Shown one piece after another: positions 1-8,412 of a stretch of 64,000 nt of DNA. The translations under genes were made by a program, and so were the position numbers. How positions within the stretch are numbered: position 1 is the first letter of the stretch; every line of letters starts with the position of its first letter. The stretch comes from Enterobacteriaceae bacterium ESL0689 (GTDB lineage: Bacteria; Pseudomonadota; Gammaproteobacteria; Enterobacterales; Enterobacteriaceae). Location: contig JAQTIF010000001.1 in the NCBI GenBank assembly GCA_029433525.1, positions 930,001-994,000 on the forward strand. Reading direction: 5' to 3'. Under the pieces are notes generated by a model that did no database searches, was not told the DNA's origin, and was given only the letters and a program-made list of their open reading frames with translations.

Positions 1-507
1 TGTGACAGCGCTGCCATCCCCCTGATGCCGTATTTTCTCAGTACCCTGGATTCGATTGCATGGCGAACAGGTATTCCGGAATCACTGTATCCCGAAGCAC
101 TGATACCTGGTCGCCGGGAAATAGGTAATCAGATGTACGGAAACATGTGGGGTAATGTTTATCCGCGTTCTGGGTTTGTTAGCCAGACTGATGATGACAA
201 AGCGTCAGCAGTGGTGGCACAGCGCGTGGCAGACATTATTACCCGCACAGGTCAGCCACATGTATATCAGGTGCTGAGGGGAACGCATCGTAATGGTTAC
301 TGGCCACCTGGGGAAGTTATGGAAAACACCGGCACTAAAAATCATAAGTGGCAGCGCCTGGCGCCGCAGATGACGCAAAGTTGTGCCGTATTTCCGGACG
401 GCGAGCATAGTACCAGCAGTGATAACAACGAAGCTTTTGCACTATGGAGGCCTTATAGCTGCTGTAAGCGTATGGGACAGACATTCCTTAGAAGTATTGA
501 CTTTTGA
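1..507 (+). CDS. ICE conjugation protein, PFL_4710/TIGR03756 (TraU-like) family, 3' part
   Basis: The frame is open from the first base of the window, so the gene starts upstream; about 168 C-terminal residues are present. The segments GNMWGNVYPRSGFV, RTGQPHVYQ, NHKWQRLAP and CAVFPDG match, from memory, the conserved C-terminal half of the PFL_4710 family of integrating conjugative elements. These are secreted or periplasmic TraU-like proteins needed for mating-pair formation. Several cysteines (SCAVF, YSCCKR) fit a disulfide-bonded exported protein. It ends 11 bases before the next gene, the PFL_4711 family protein, which is the usual neighbour in PFGI-1/SPI-7-class elements. The family is well supported; the biochemical role is inferred from the family. 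Confidence 0.85.
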   Translation, partial: CDSAAIPLMPYFLSTLDSIAWRTGIPESLYPEALIPGRREIGNQMYGNMWGNVYPRSGFVSQTDDDKASAVVAQRVADIITRTGQPHVYQVLRGTHRNGYWPPGEVMENTGTKNHKWQRLAPQMTQSCAVFPDGEHSTSSDNNEAFALWRPYSCCKRMGQTFLRSIDF

Positions 508-518
508 CGAGGTAAAAC

Positions 519-1946
519 ATGCATATCGAAAAATCTAAATGGGTAGCTAGCGCCGTATTCTTCCTGATCGGAATAGCAGGAACAGTATTAGCGGATATTT
601 CACTGCCGCAGGTTAATAACAGTGCTTTGGGTTATGGAAAATCCGTTGATGGCGCAGTCTCCGATAAATTGTTTTATACCCTGGGCGGCGGGTCGGTGAT
701 ATCGCAACCGGCAACACGCAATAATATGAAAAAACTGGGGCTAAATACCGAGTGGAGCAGTGATCTGATGTGTGGGAATTTTGATCTTAAAACCACAGTG
801 GGCAATCAGTTAAATGGCGTCACAGACGGTTTTAAAAACTTGATGGGAGAAGTTATTCAGGGAGCAACGGGGGCGGTTGCCAGTATGCCAGCAATGCTGA
901 TCCAGCGAGCCAATCCCGGATTGTATGACATGCTGACTAACGGTGTATTGCAGGCGAACGTCTCGTTCGACAAAGCGCAGTTAAATTGCCAGAACATGGC
1001 GAAGAGAATGATGGATTTCAGTAATACCAGCAAATGGACTCAGCAGGCCATGCTGGAAGAGTACAAGTCTATTGTTAATAGCGGTGATACAGATGCTGTA
1101 CGTATTAATGAGGCAGGGCGCAAGGCTTCCGGTAATAAAGGTAGTAACTGGATTGGTGGGAAACAGCGTGGAGGCACTGGTCAACCTGCAATTAAACCTA
1201 TATACGATCTGGTAACTGCGGGGTTTAATATGATGAATGATTTGCCGGTAATCAGTACACAATCTGTTAGCAAAAGTAATTGTAACGGCGGTGTTTGCAG
1301 TAAATTTAGCAATTCTGAAGAGGCAGCGAAGGCCGTAGTGAAAGTATTGGGTGATAAATCATTACGAACCTGCGGCAATGCCTCGAAATGTATCAATGGT
1401 AAAGAAGATGATCAGCCGGGTTTATTTGTGGCTGGGACAGGATTTGCTCCATTGTTTGAGGAAGCGACAAAAGTTAATACAGAACAACTAGTAAAACTGG
1501 TTAACGGTACTGTGAAACCTACAGCTACTGAACTGGCAAAGCTGAAAACAGGCGGGATGCCAATAACAGCGAATGTTATCAGGGCGTTGCAACGTGATCC
1601 GGATAATACGGCATTAACGGCTCGATTAGCTGGAGAGTTGGCCATGTCTGACACAGTAGAAACAGCATTATTAATGAGACGGATGTTGATAACAGGTATG
1701 TCTGAGCCTAATGCCGCGTCTCATGAGGCTGCATTGCAGGAAGGAGAACGCCGTATTGATGCACTCGATCGCGAAATTATAGCATTGAAGAATGAAATGG
1801 ATTTGAAACGCGAGCTGGCACAAAACTCGGTGCTGACTATTATCGAACGGGATAATCAGCGCGTTACAACAAATCCACAAATCCAGTCCGATGATAGTAC
1901 TGATAAACATTTCAGTCAGATGCCAATGCCAGAAGATAGCAAATAA
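519..1946 (+). CDS. ICE conjugation protein, PFL_4711/TIGR03755 family
   Basis: The product has 475 residues and starts with a signal peptide (residues 1-26, cut after TVLA). The mature part carries features of the PFL_4711 family of integrating conjugative elements: ALGYGKSVDG and LFYTLGGGSVIS near the N-terminus, a cysteine in SSDLMCGNFD, and a charged coiled-coil C-terminus (about residues 405-445). The role is in conjugative pilus or mating-channel assembly in the periplasm, resembling F TraH; this is inferred from family and neighbours. A GAGG ribosome binding site precedes the ATG. It lies in an operon with the preceding PFL_4710 gene and the two following membrane genes, at spacings of 11, 9 and 2 bases. 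Confidence 0.85.
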   Translation: MHIEKSKWVASAVFFLIGIAGTVLADISLPQVNNSALGYGKSVDGAVSDKLFYTLGGGSVISQPATRNNMKKLGLNTEWSSDLMCGNFDLKTTVGNQLNGVTDGFKNLMGEVIQGATGAVASMPAMLIQRANPGLYDMLTNGVLQANVSFDKAQLNCQNMAKRMMDFSNTSKWTQQAMLEEYKSIVNSGDTDAVRINEAGRKASGNKGSNWIGGKQRGGTGQPAIKPIYDLVTAGFNMMNDLPVISTQSVSKSNCNGGVCSKFSNSEEAAKAVVKVLGDKSLRTCGNASKCINGKEDDQPGLFVAGTGFAPLFEEATKVNTEQLVKLVNGTVKPTATELAKLKTGGMPITANVIRALQRDPDNTALTARLAGELAMSDTVETALLMRRMLITGMSEPNAASHEAALQEGERRIDALDREIIALKNEMDLKRELAQNSVLTIIERDNQRVTTNPQIQSDDSTDKHFSQMPMPEDSK

Positions 1947-1955
1947 GGATCAGAT

Positions 1956-2288
1956 ATGTATCAGATGAATGGAAAGCGTATTTTTGTTCGCGCCAGTCTT
2001 ACTTTGGTCGGTATGTCTATTTTTATATTCACAGCATTAATTATTGCTGGTACAGCTATGGAATATTCTGCTGATACTGCGGCATTGAATGCCTGGATAT
2101 ATGCGACTCGTTTTGGATGGCTGATATGGCGTCTGATTCTTTATATAGCTTTAGGATGGGGCATATGGAAAATTCATAAAGCGCCTGGTTTCCGGGATGA
2201 GTATCGGCAGCCGCTGCGACGGATATCTATTATCAGTCTGATGTTTGTTTTGCTATGCGAATACGCTTTGTTTAATCAGAGAAATTAA
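1956..2288 (+). CDS. small ICE membrane protein of the mating-pair operon
   Basis: A 110-residue protein with three hydrophobic segments (about residues 12-32, 47-67 and 91-107) and short charged loops. I do not recognise a named domain. A small membrane protein at this place, between the PFL_4711 and TraG-like genes, is usual in PFGI-1/SPI-7-class ICEs. It is tightly spaced with both neighbours (9 and 2 bases), so it is very likely cotranscribed and part of the conjugation apparatus. The exact function is not known. Confidence 0.7.
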   Translation: MYQMNGKRIFVRASLTLVGMSIFIFTALIIAGTAMEYSADTAALNAWIYATRFGWLIWRLILYIALGWGIWKIHKAPGFRDEYRQPLRRISIISLMFVLLCEYALFNQRN

Positions 2289-2290
2289 CC

Positions 2291-3805
2291 ATGACAACAA
2301 ACAGTTATTTTGAATATTTTCTGACACTACTGGGCTGGGTAATAAACAATGGACTGTGGAATATTATGCTCAGTACCGGATTGTTTGCACTACCATTGGC
2401 TTTTAAAATTGTCAGCATCTGGTTAAAAGTTCGTGAAGAAGGCGAAGATGAAGGAAATAAAGGGATGTTGTCTTTGCCTCGGATCGAAAATGCGTTGTAT
2501 GGCGCTTTTTTTGTGATGCTGGCCTGTTGTGTTCCTCTCGTTAACGTAAGCCTCAGCACGTTACAGCATGACACATCAAGAGCTAAGGTTTGTGGAACCT
2601 GGACACCGAAAGCGCCTGCGGAAAGTGGTTATTCGGGGATAGTTTCCAGTCTGGATAATCAAACAGCCGCAGTGCCAGTATGGTGGATTCTGGTTCACAA
2701 ATTATCGAAAGGGATAACCCAGGCTTCAGTAGCTACGATCCCTTGTCGACCAGATCTAAGACAGGTTCGCTTTGAGGTGCAGCATACCCGTATTGCTAAT
2801 AAGGCGCTGGCACAGGAACTGCAGGACTTCACTAACGACTGCTACTCACTGGCGTTATATGAATGGAAGCGGGCAGATGCGGGACGGAGTACTGATAAAG
2901 ATATGCTGCGGGATATTGAGTGGATTGGCAGCACTCTGTTTTTAAAAAATTATTATCCCGATTTGCAGTCAAAGCTACCCCGGTCGACGTTCCCCTGGTC
3001 AGATAATCGTGATAGTGGTCGACCCAATACCGGAAACGGCGGATACCCAACCTGTAGTGAGTGGTGGGAAAGTGCAGATACCGGGTTGAAAGCCCGGGTA
3101 AAAGCACAGGCCAATCCAGATATGTGGTTACGGATATCGGCAGCGATGAAAATGATTGGCGCTGGGGGAACTTCTTATGAAGAAGCGGTACTGCGTCGCC
3201 TGGTAAGTCCGAGGAGTCTGACGGTTTCACAAAGCGGAGAGGTCTATGCCGGTTACGGCGGAAATGCTGATTTAACTCTGGATAATACTGTAGCACGTGT
3301 AGCAGCCTTTGGCGGAATGGCTTTGGGAAGTCTGGCCGCATATCCGGCATTTGATGCGCTGCGCCAGTCATTACCCATGGTTCAGGGTATTCTGCTGATG
3401 GCGATTTATATCATACTGCCGTTAATTTTGGCATTTGCGGCGTATGAGTTTAAATCTGTGATTACTCTTACCTTTGTAATATTCGCCCTGAATTTTATGA
3501 CGTTCTGGTGGGAACTGGCTCGCTGGCTGGACAGTTGGTTACTGACCGCGCTGTACAGTTCGGATACCCACAGTCGGTTTAATATGATGGGATTACAGAA
3601 CAGTTCCGATGATCTGATTATGGATTTTGTTATGGGGACGATGTTTTTTGTATTACCTGCTGTGTGGATGGGAGCATTGAGTTGGGCTGGTATTCATTTA
3701 GGGGGGGTAATTAGTAACAGTATTAAAGCTGGAACGGACAAAGTTACACAAGCAGGAGGTAAAGCCGCAGAACAAGCTGTTTCATCTATGATGAAAGGTA
3801 AATAA
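2291..3805 (+). CDS. TraG N-terminal-like conjugal transfer membrane protein
   Basis: A 504-residue inner-membrane protein resembling the N-terminal domain of F-plasmid TraG in its ICE form. It has hydrophobic segments near residues 20-37 and 78-97, a large periplasmic region of about 270 residues with cysteines at CGTWTPK, CRPD, CYSLALYEW and CSEWWES, then a cluster of membrane segments (about 345-475). The tail AGTDKVTQAGGKAAEQA is typical of the family. The likely role is mating-pair formation and stabilisation. It is the last gene of the rightward mating operon; the next gene is convergent. Confidence 0.8.
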   Translation: MTTNSYFEYFLTLLGWVINNGLWNIMLSTGLFALPLAFKIVSIWLKVREEGEDEGNKGMLSLPRIENALYGAFFVMLACCVPLVNVSLSTLQHDTSRAKVCGTWTPKAPAESGYSGIVSSLDNQTAAVPVWWILVHKLSKGITQASVATIPCRPDLRQVRFEVQHTRIANKALAQELQDFTNDCYSLALYEWKRADAGRSTDKDMLRDIEWIGSTLFLKNYYPDLQSKLPRSTFPWSDNRDSGRPNTGNGGYPTCSEWWESADTGLKARVKAQANPDMWLRISAAMKMIGAGGTSYEEAVLRRLVSPRSLTVSQSGEVYAGYGGNADLTLDNTVARVAAFGGMALGSLAAYPAFDALRQSLPMVQGILLMAIYIILPLILAFAAYEFKSVITLTFVIFALNFMTFWWELARWLDSWLLTALYSSDTHSRFNMMGLQNSSDDLIMDFVMGTMFFVLPAVWMGALSWAGIHLGGVISNSIKAGTDKVTQAGGKAAEQAVSSMMKGK

Positions 3806-3850
3806 GTTAATTAGATGAGTATCATGAGCTGGATAGCGACTTACTGAAAC

Positions 3851-4246
3851 TTAGTCGCTATCCGACCATGTACCATATGACTCTCCATAAGGGGCACCAT
3901 CATCAATAGCATTTAATTGCTCGTAGGTTCTTTCAGCAAATGGATCATCATTATCATCTTTAGTTTCCCACAGTGGAACATCAGTTTTAGTTTTACCAAA
4001 AAAATATAATAAACAAACAATTACAATGCAGGAAGAGAAAATCATCCCTCCGATCACGGCACCAGCGAACAATAATAGTAAGATAATGGTTAACGGTATG
4101 TGACCAACCCACACCGGCAAACCGTGTTGTTTAGTGAAAGCAACACATCGTTGATCTCCAGCAGATGCGATTTTTTTTATTTTTTTCCAAAACGTTGCAG
4201 CATACACACCTCGTTGCCATGCTTTTTCATGTTGCGTTTTATGCAT
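3851..4246 (-). CDS. ICE membrane protein, probably DUF3742 family
   Basis: A 131-residue protein on the opposite strand to the transfer operon. The ATG at 4246 is chosen because an AGGAGG sequence lies eight bases before it; the ATG six bases further upstream is too close to that site. Visible features are a basic N-terminal half, a GLPVWVGHIP segment, two adjacent membrane helices (about residues 53-73 and 75-95) and an acidic C-terminus. A convergent membrane protein with this layout just after the TraG-like gene is the usual position of DUF3742 proteins in this ICE class. That assignment rests on context and general resemblance. Function unknown. Confidence 0.6.
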   Translation of the reverse strand: MHKTQHEKAWQRGVYAATFWKKIKKIASAGDQRCVAFTKQHGLPVWVGHIPLTIILLLLFAGAVIGGMIFSSCIVIVCLLYFFGKTKTDVPLWETKDDNDDPFAERTYEQLNAIDDGAPYGESYGTWSDSD

Positions 4247-4462
4247 AAACATCCCCTCCTGTATACCCAACATACATCTTATACGCTTTTTTTGCTTGAG
4301 TTTTTGTTGATTTTTCCTAAAAAGATGGACTGTCAATGGAACGGCTGGTATTTTTTGTTGTGGGCTAACTATATATCACATAATATGCCAGTTTCGTGAA
4401 GGATGCAAAAAGGTAAAATTAATGACTCTATTTGCTTAAAGAGTGAATTTAAGGAGAGAAAG

Positions 4463-5026
4463 ATGTTCAGTAATAAAATATTGATTGTCTGTACTGCCTC
4501 AATGCTTGTGTCAGCTTGCTCTATGGAAGAAATTTCATCAGCTAATAGAAAAGTAAGTGATGGTGCCTCTAATATCATGAATACGTTACGAGGTAATAGT
4601 AGTTCTAATGATAATGGAATGCCTTATCTGTCTTTGCCAAAGACTTCGAAAAAAGAGTCATCATCTAATAAATATGATTTACCTGTTGATGTGGATACTG
4701 CTGCTGCGAGACTAAAACGGCATTATCAATTTGTTTCCAATGATGAAGTAGATGCGATCAGAAAAAAAGATACTAATGGTGTATGGGTTGCTAGCGCTAT
4801 GACTGATAATGGTCAGGAGTGGGAGTCGATGCCAGGAAGCTATTATAAAATGGGATCGGACTGGGGAGATCAGGATGATCATCTTACTATAGAGGTTGAG
4901 AAGAATGGAGTCGGGAGCCGACTTTATATTACCTATAGTTCATCCTCACAAAAAAGACTGGCAAGTGACAGTCTTCAGCAGTTAATGAAGAATATTAAAG
5001 ATGTGGCCGAGGGGACAAAGCGATAA
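4463..5026 (+). CDS. predicted outer-membrane or surface lipoprotein
   Basis: A 187-residue protein with a lipoprotein signal: basic start, hydrophobic core and lipobox LVSAC with the lipidated cysteine near residue 19. The start at 4463 is supported by AAGGAG seven bases upstream. After the cysteine there is a low-complexity serine/asparagine-rich linker (about 35-65) and then a compact domain that I do not recognise. The base composition is clearly more AT-rich than the transfer genes. With the next gene it looks like cargo inserted between the transfer operon and the recombinase-like gene. Role unknown. Confidence 0.7.
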   Translation: MFSNKILIVCTASMLVSACSMEEISSANRKVSDGASNIMNTLRGNSSSNDNGMPYLSLPKTSKKESSSNKYDLPVDVDTAAARLKRHYQFVSNDEVDAIRKKDTNGVWVASAMTDNGQEWESMPGSYYKMGSDWGDQDDHLTIEVEKNGVGSRLYITYSSSSQKRLASDSLQQLMKNIKDVAEGTKR

Positions 5027-5126
5027 AACTGATGACGGAATATAGATTATATTCCGTCATTGCATGATGCATGCTTAATATATTGTAATTTTTACATATT
5101 ATTAATTATTATTATCGGGAAATGTT

Positions 5127-5810
5127 ATGAGCGAAAATGACAATGGTATGATTGATTATATAAAACTATTAAACAATCATGAATTAAAATATAAAGAAAA
5201 AATAAAATCTAATAAAGCAAGTAAACTTGATAAGATATTGTTTGTTTCTCTTATAGTTATGGTTGTTTTTTCATTTATTTTTATTGGGCTTTATGCGGCA
5301 TTTAAACCTGATTACGACTTTTTAGCAACTATCGCTATTGTATTGATATTTGCCTCTTATGTGTTATTGTTTCTTATGCCTGCGGTTAAGGTTTATGATG
5401 AGCGTAAAGCGATAAAATATTTCTTTACAATGCCATTGAGTTCATCAGTAGAGCAAAATATAAAGAGTGAATCTATGATAGATAATGACTTTCTCCCGGA
5501 ATTTATATTATTGGGAAAAGATACTCTTGAATTGGGGTTAATGGAAGTAAAGCATGAAAGAGAATTTTTGAGTAAAAGAATTGCACTTTTAATTGGCCCT
5601 GTTGATAAACTGGGGATTTTGCCAGGTATCATATCTATGGCTATAGCCATATCGAAACAAGCAGGAGTTTATAATTGGCTTATGGGATTGGCAAGTGGGT
5701 ATATTGTTTTAATCATTATCTCGCTGATATTTTTCGATATCTTGTTTAAATATGACCGTATAATTGCTTTAACAGAACTTGCTTTATCACGATGTAAATC
5801 AAAGGAATAA
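5127..5810 (+). CDS. hypothetical membrane protein
   Basis: A 227-residue AT-rich protein. It has a lysine-rich N-terminal 40 residues, two membrane helices near 42-62 and 68-90, a cytoplasmic or periplasmic middle part of about 85 residues, and two more hydrophobic stretches near 158-178 and 183-205. No recognised domain. It follows the lipoprotein gene by 100 bases in the same direction. By composition it belongs to the same foreign cargo block. No function can be given. Confidence 0.6.
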   Translation: MSENDNGMIDYIKLLNNHELKYKEKIKSNKASKLDKILFVSLIVMVVFSFIFIGLYAAFKPDYDFLATIAIVLIFASYVLLFLMPAVKVYDERKAIKYFFTMPLSSSVEQNIKSESMIDNDFLPEFILLGKDTLELGLMEVKHEREFLSKRIALLIGPVDKLGILPGIISMAIAISKQAGVYNWLMGLASGYIVLIIISLIFFDILFKYDRIIALTELALSRCKSKE

Positions 5811-5837
5811 TTTGACCGACTAAACTTAGATTGCTAA

Positions 5838-6045
5838 TATCGATAGCGTTGTAATGTCGCGGAAGCGACCACCAATGTTCCGTGCAGTCTGTGAGGAACG
5901 CCTTCGGGTGACTGCAAAAGAATTCTCCTGTAGCCTGGAAGGGAGAGCATATCGAATGTGGTACATCTGCGCACCTTTGAGAGCAGATATCGTCAATATA
6001 AGCGTACTACGACGTGGCGATGAGGGTTCCTTTCTCTTTGCTCAA
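5838..6045 (+). ncRNA. candidate structured RNA, ICE copy A
   Basis: This segment recurs, diverged, at 8258-8412. It can form a GTCGC-GGAA-GCGAC tetraloop hairpin (5856-5869), a longer hairpin closed by GCAGTC/GACTGC (5884-5915), and a hairpin closed by ATCTGC/GCAGAT (5965-5988) followed by CGTC and GACG that can pair. Between the second and third hairpins this copy has about 45 extra bases compared with copy B. The stems are kept while loops and flanks differ, and one base pair changes from T-A to C-G between copies. Transcription is not shown; the strand is assigned only by the direction of neighbouring genes. Confidence 0.45.
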
Positions 6046-6232
6046 TGACACACCAGTTTGGCTGGTGCGCAACGAGCTGGCAACTTCCAGTCAGACGAAC
6101 AGCGTCTGTGGAAGTCGTCTCAACAATCTGTTTATTCAGTGATACGCCCTGAGTTTCGTACGACTTTTGCATCGACCGGATAAGGCCATTTGGTACATTT
6201 GGCCTCTTACGGCGTTGCATTATGAGCACGAA

Positions 6233-6286
6233 ACTGCGCGGCGTCACTTGTGTGCAAGCGAAGCGAACACCAAGTGACGCGCGCAG
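6233..6286. repeat. long inverted repeat, 16-bp stem with one bulge
   Basis: The arms CTGCGCGGCGTCACTTG and CAAGTGACGCGCGCAG pair with a single bulged base. The pairing continues inside as TGT/ACA. A stem this long in a non-coding part of a conjugative element could be an oriT-type inverted repeat, a replication or partition site, or an RNA hairpin. No U-tract follows, so it is not a standard terminator. Confidence 0.6.
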
Positions 6287-6461
6287 CGCATACCACTCAA
6301 ACGCACGCACAGCGTGGTTTTCATCGTTTTCATACCATCTGACACATGCGTAGTCCGTGTTATTCACGGTGAAAACGTCTTCACAACAACGTTTACATGA
6401 CGGATGACCCGTCTGAACGTCTCAATCTAATAAGGAGAAAATCGGCTCGATATCGATGGCG

Positions 6462-6545
6462 ACACTACGGAAGTAGTGTTGGAGGCAGCTTGACGAATGT
6501 CAGCTCTGCATCAGCAGCGAACAGGTCAGAGACCTGTGGTGCCTC
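6462..6545 (+). ncRNA. candidate cloverleaf-like RNA fold
   Basis: A perfect hairpin ACACTAC-GGAA-GTAGTGT (6462-6479) is followed by a four-way junction. The closing stem is GAGGC/GCCTC (6482-6486 with 6541-6545). The three arms are AGC(T)TGAC-GAAT-GTCAGCT (6487-6505), CTGC-ATCA-GCAG (6506-6517) and ACAGGTC-AGA-GACCTGT (6521-6537). It is not a tRNA: arm lengths and the lack of T-loop and CCA signals exclude that. The fold is deduced by eye. Confidence 0.4.
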
Positions 6546-6637
6546 GCAAGAACTCAACATTTCGCCGCCCCAACGCACAGATATCAACTGAGACGCAGGA
6601 AGCGCAAAAATCACCATGTCATTGGGGTTGAAAACAT

Positions 6638-6685
6638 GGAATACAGATTTCCCTGTTTTTGAGAAAACCGGGAAGTGTGTATTCC
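6638..6685 (+). repeat. imperfect 48-nt hairpin before the recombinase-like gene
   Basis: GGAATACA pairs with TGTATTCC, TTCCC with GGGAA, and GTTTT with AAAAC, giving a long interrupted stem. It ends four bases before the GGAG ribosome binding site of the gene starting at 6702. Its place suggests a leader that could control that gene, either as RNA or as a folded single-stranded DNA. Confidence 0.5.
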
Positions 6686-6701
6686 TTATGGAGATAATGT
6701 T

Positions 6702-7604
6702 GTGTCCAGATTCAGTAAGCAACTCAGTAAGCAACTTATTACCCTGGCGCGTCAGGGGCGGGGCAGTTTCAAAACTATTGCAGATCGTTCAAAAATAGCA
6801 GAGCGTTTTTCTGATCGGTTGCTAAAATTAAATATTCAAATCAGGGATGTAAAAAATATCAAGATATCGCATATCGAGAAATATATTCATAGTCGTCAGG
6901 CTGAAAACATATCATTACGTACATTACAAAATGAAATGTCAGCGATACGTTCAATCATGACGGCAGGTGGCAGGAGTAAGCTGGCAGATCCCAATCATGA
7001 AAGGTTGAGCAATCAGGTTCTGGGTATTTCAGGTGCTAATCGTGATGGGACAAAATCGCCAATTACGGATGAGAAGCTGATGTTGGTCATAAATCATTCA
7101 TTGAAAAAGGATGAGGGTGTGGCACTGGCTATTCAGTTATCTCGTTATTTAGGGCTAAGAACCGAAGAAACTGTTCAGTCAGCAAAATCATTAAAAACAT
7201 GGAAGCAGTCTTTAATTAACGGTAACGAGCGAGTGCGGATTGTTTTCGGCACAAAAGGCGGTCGACCACGGGAAACAACCGTTTTTAATCGGGAAAAAGT
7301 TTTATCTGTTGTAGATGCGGCAATAAAATATTGTAGTGAACACAATGGGAAGTTAATTGATAAACCATCTTTACATACTGCTATTGAACGTTATCGAAAT
7401 GTCGTTCGTGAAGCAGGTATGGTTGGTAAAAATGCGCCTCATAGTTTGCGTTATGCTTATTCTCGTGATGCTGTTAACTTTCACGTCAAAAATGGCATGA
7501 GCCGAACGGAAGCAGAGGCATTAGTTTCAATGGATTTAGGGCATGGGGACGGCCGTGGTAGATATGTGAAACAAGTGTATTTCAGAGGAGATTTAGGAGA
7601 ATGA
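6702..7604 (+). CDS. tyrosine-recombinase-like integrase-domain protein (Integrase_1 type)
   Basis: About 300 residues from the GTG at 6702, chosen because GGAG (6690-6693) lies eight bases upstream. The N-terminal part is a predicted SAM-like DNA-binding domain; the C-terminal part is a catalytic domain of the Integrase_1 type found in prophages and ICEs. The tyrosine-recombinase residues seem present: Arg in GLRTEE, Lys in FGTKGGRPR, His and Arg in PHSLRYAYSR, His in LGHGDGRGR, and Tyr in KQVYFRGD near the end. It is not adjacent to the attachment site, so it is probably not the main integrase; it may resolve multimers or invert DNA. It overlaps the next gene by four bases (ATGA). Confidence 0.7.
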   Translation: MSRFSKQLSKQLITLARQGRGSFKTIADRSKIAERFSDRLLKLNIQIRDVKNIKISHIEKYIHSRQAENISLRTLQNEMSAIRSIMTAGGRSKLADPNHERLSNQVLGISGANRDGTKSPITDEKLMLVINHSLKKDEGVALAIQLSRYLGLRTEETVQSAKSLKTWKQSLINGNERVRIVFGTKGGRPRETTVFNREKVLSVVDAAIKYCSEHNGKLIDKPSLHTAIERYRNVVREAGMVGKNAPHSLRYAYSRDAVNFHVKNGMSRTEAEALVSMDLGHGDGRGRYVKQVYFRGDLGE

Positions 7605-8194
7605 CAGTTTATAAGATAACTCATTATTATTCTTTCCTGAGTGACTTTTATGGTGTTAAAACGGAATTGACACTTCACGAGTTGAATATCAGATGTGCAT
7701 ATTTACAGCTATTATATTATGAACTACCCCTTATAAAGGGTGCTAAAGATAAGCTGAGAGAGAATGGTAGTGTAGCGTTACTTAAATCTGTATTTGATAT
7801 TGAGCCGATTTATGAATATCAGAATTATTCGCAAAAACTGGATCTTTACGATAACTGGAATGATTATTGTGGTGGCCGACTTGATGATTATATGGATGAA
7901 ATCAGAGTGATTGCAAGGTCAGGGGTATTTAAAAATCTGTTAAATATTATGCTTATTAATTGCCGTAGCTCTATCAATCGTTATCTTGCTCTTGCTGGAG
8001 AGTTTGAGCTGAAAAATTCAGCGGATTGGTTAAAAGCAGTAAATAATAATATCATCCGGCTTCAGCAACTGGTTGACGGTGGTGCCGTTGACCCGGAATG
8101 GAACTGGAGAACAATAGGTGAACCATCATGTACAGGACGTGTTTATGTTCATAATAGTAACAAACCTGATTTGCCATCAATATATGCGGTATGA
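7601..8194 (+). CDS. hypothetical protein translationally coupled to the recombinase-like gene
   Basis: A 197-residue AT-rich, predicted soluble, mostly helical protein. Its ATG overlaps the stop codon of the preceding recombinase-like gene (ATGA), indicating coupled translation and probably a joint function. No domain recognised. The C-terminal segment ending in DLPSIYAV looks structured, with no membrane segment or signal peptide. The gene is followed by a perfect short inverted repeat near 8203-8232 (GTCGCAGTCGC and GCGACTGCGAC), which may act as a terminator. Confidence 0.6.
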   Translation: MTVYKITHYYSFLSDFYGVKTELTLHELNIRCAYLQLLYYELPLIKGAKDKLRENGSVALLKSVFDIEPIYEYQNYSQKLDLYDNWNDYCGGRLDDYMDEIRVIARSGVFKNLLNIMLINCRSSINRYLALAGEFELKNSADWLKAVNNNIIRLQQLVDGGAVDPEWNWRTIGEPSCTGRVYVHNSNKPDLPSIYAV

Positions 8195-8257
8195 AGATGT
8201 TTGTCGCAGTCGCACACAATAGCGACTGCGACTTGAAATCAGTAACGATTTATTGCT

Positions 8258-8412
8258 AATATTGACAAGCTAATCTGTCGCTAACGCGACCACTAATGTT
8301 TCAGCAGCCTGAGAGAAGCGCCTTCGGGTGGTTGCATAAAAATCACATCTGCGCACCTTTGAGAGCAGATATCGTCAATACAAGCGCACTATGACGCGGC
8401 GATGAAGGTTCT
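8258..8412 (+). ncRNA. candidate structured RNA, ICE copy B
   Basis: Shares long blocks with 5838-6045, including the stretch around GCGCACCTTTGAGAGCAGAT. Stems: GTCGC/GCGAC (8277-8290, loop TAAC instead of GGAA), GCAGCC/GGTTGC (8304-8335, one T-A pair of copy A replaced by C-G, one pair now a G-T wobble), ATCTGC/GCAGAT (8347-8370), then CGTC with GACG. Conserved pairing with changing loops is what a functional RNA would show, but two copies give little statistical weight. The related segment continues weakly to GGGCTGGTG near 8441. Confidence 0.45.

Larger units (their letters stand above)
5811..6701 (+). other. 891-bp non-coding stretch packed with inverted repeats
   Basis: I see no convincing protein gene here. 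The stretch is more GC-rich than the genes to its left. Besides the elements listed separately, it holds CACCAG/CTGGTG (6053-6069). Two hairpins have a GGAA tetraloop on a perfect stem (5856-5869 and 6462-6479). The density of stem-loops suggests structured RNA, an origin of transfer, or both. Confidence 0.6.

Noticed and set aside
6482..6545. Cloverleaf-like fold as a possible tRNA
   Set aside because: Arm lengths are wrong, and there is no T-loop consensus, no D-loop consensus and no acceptor end; kept only as a candidate structured element.
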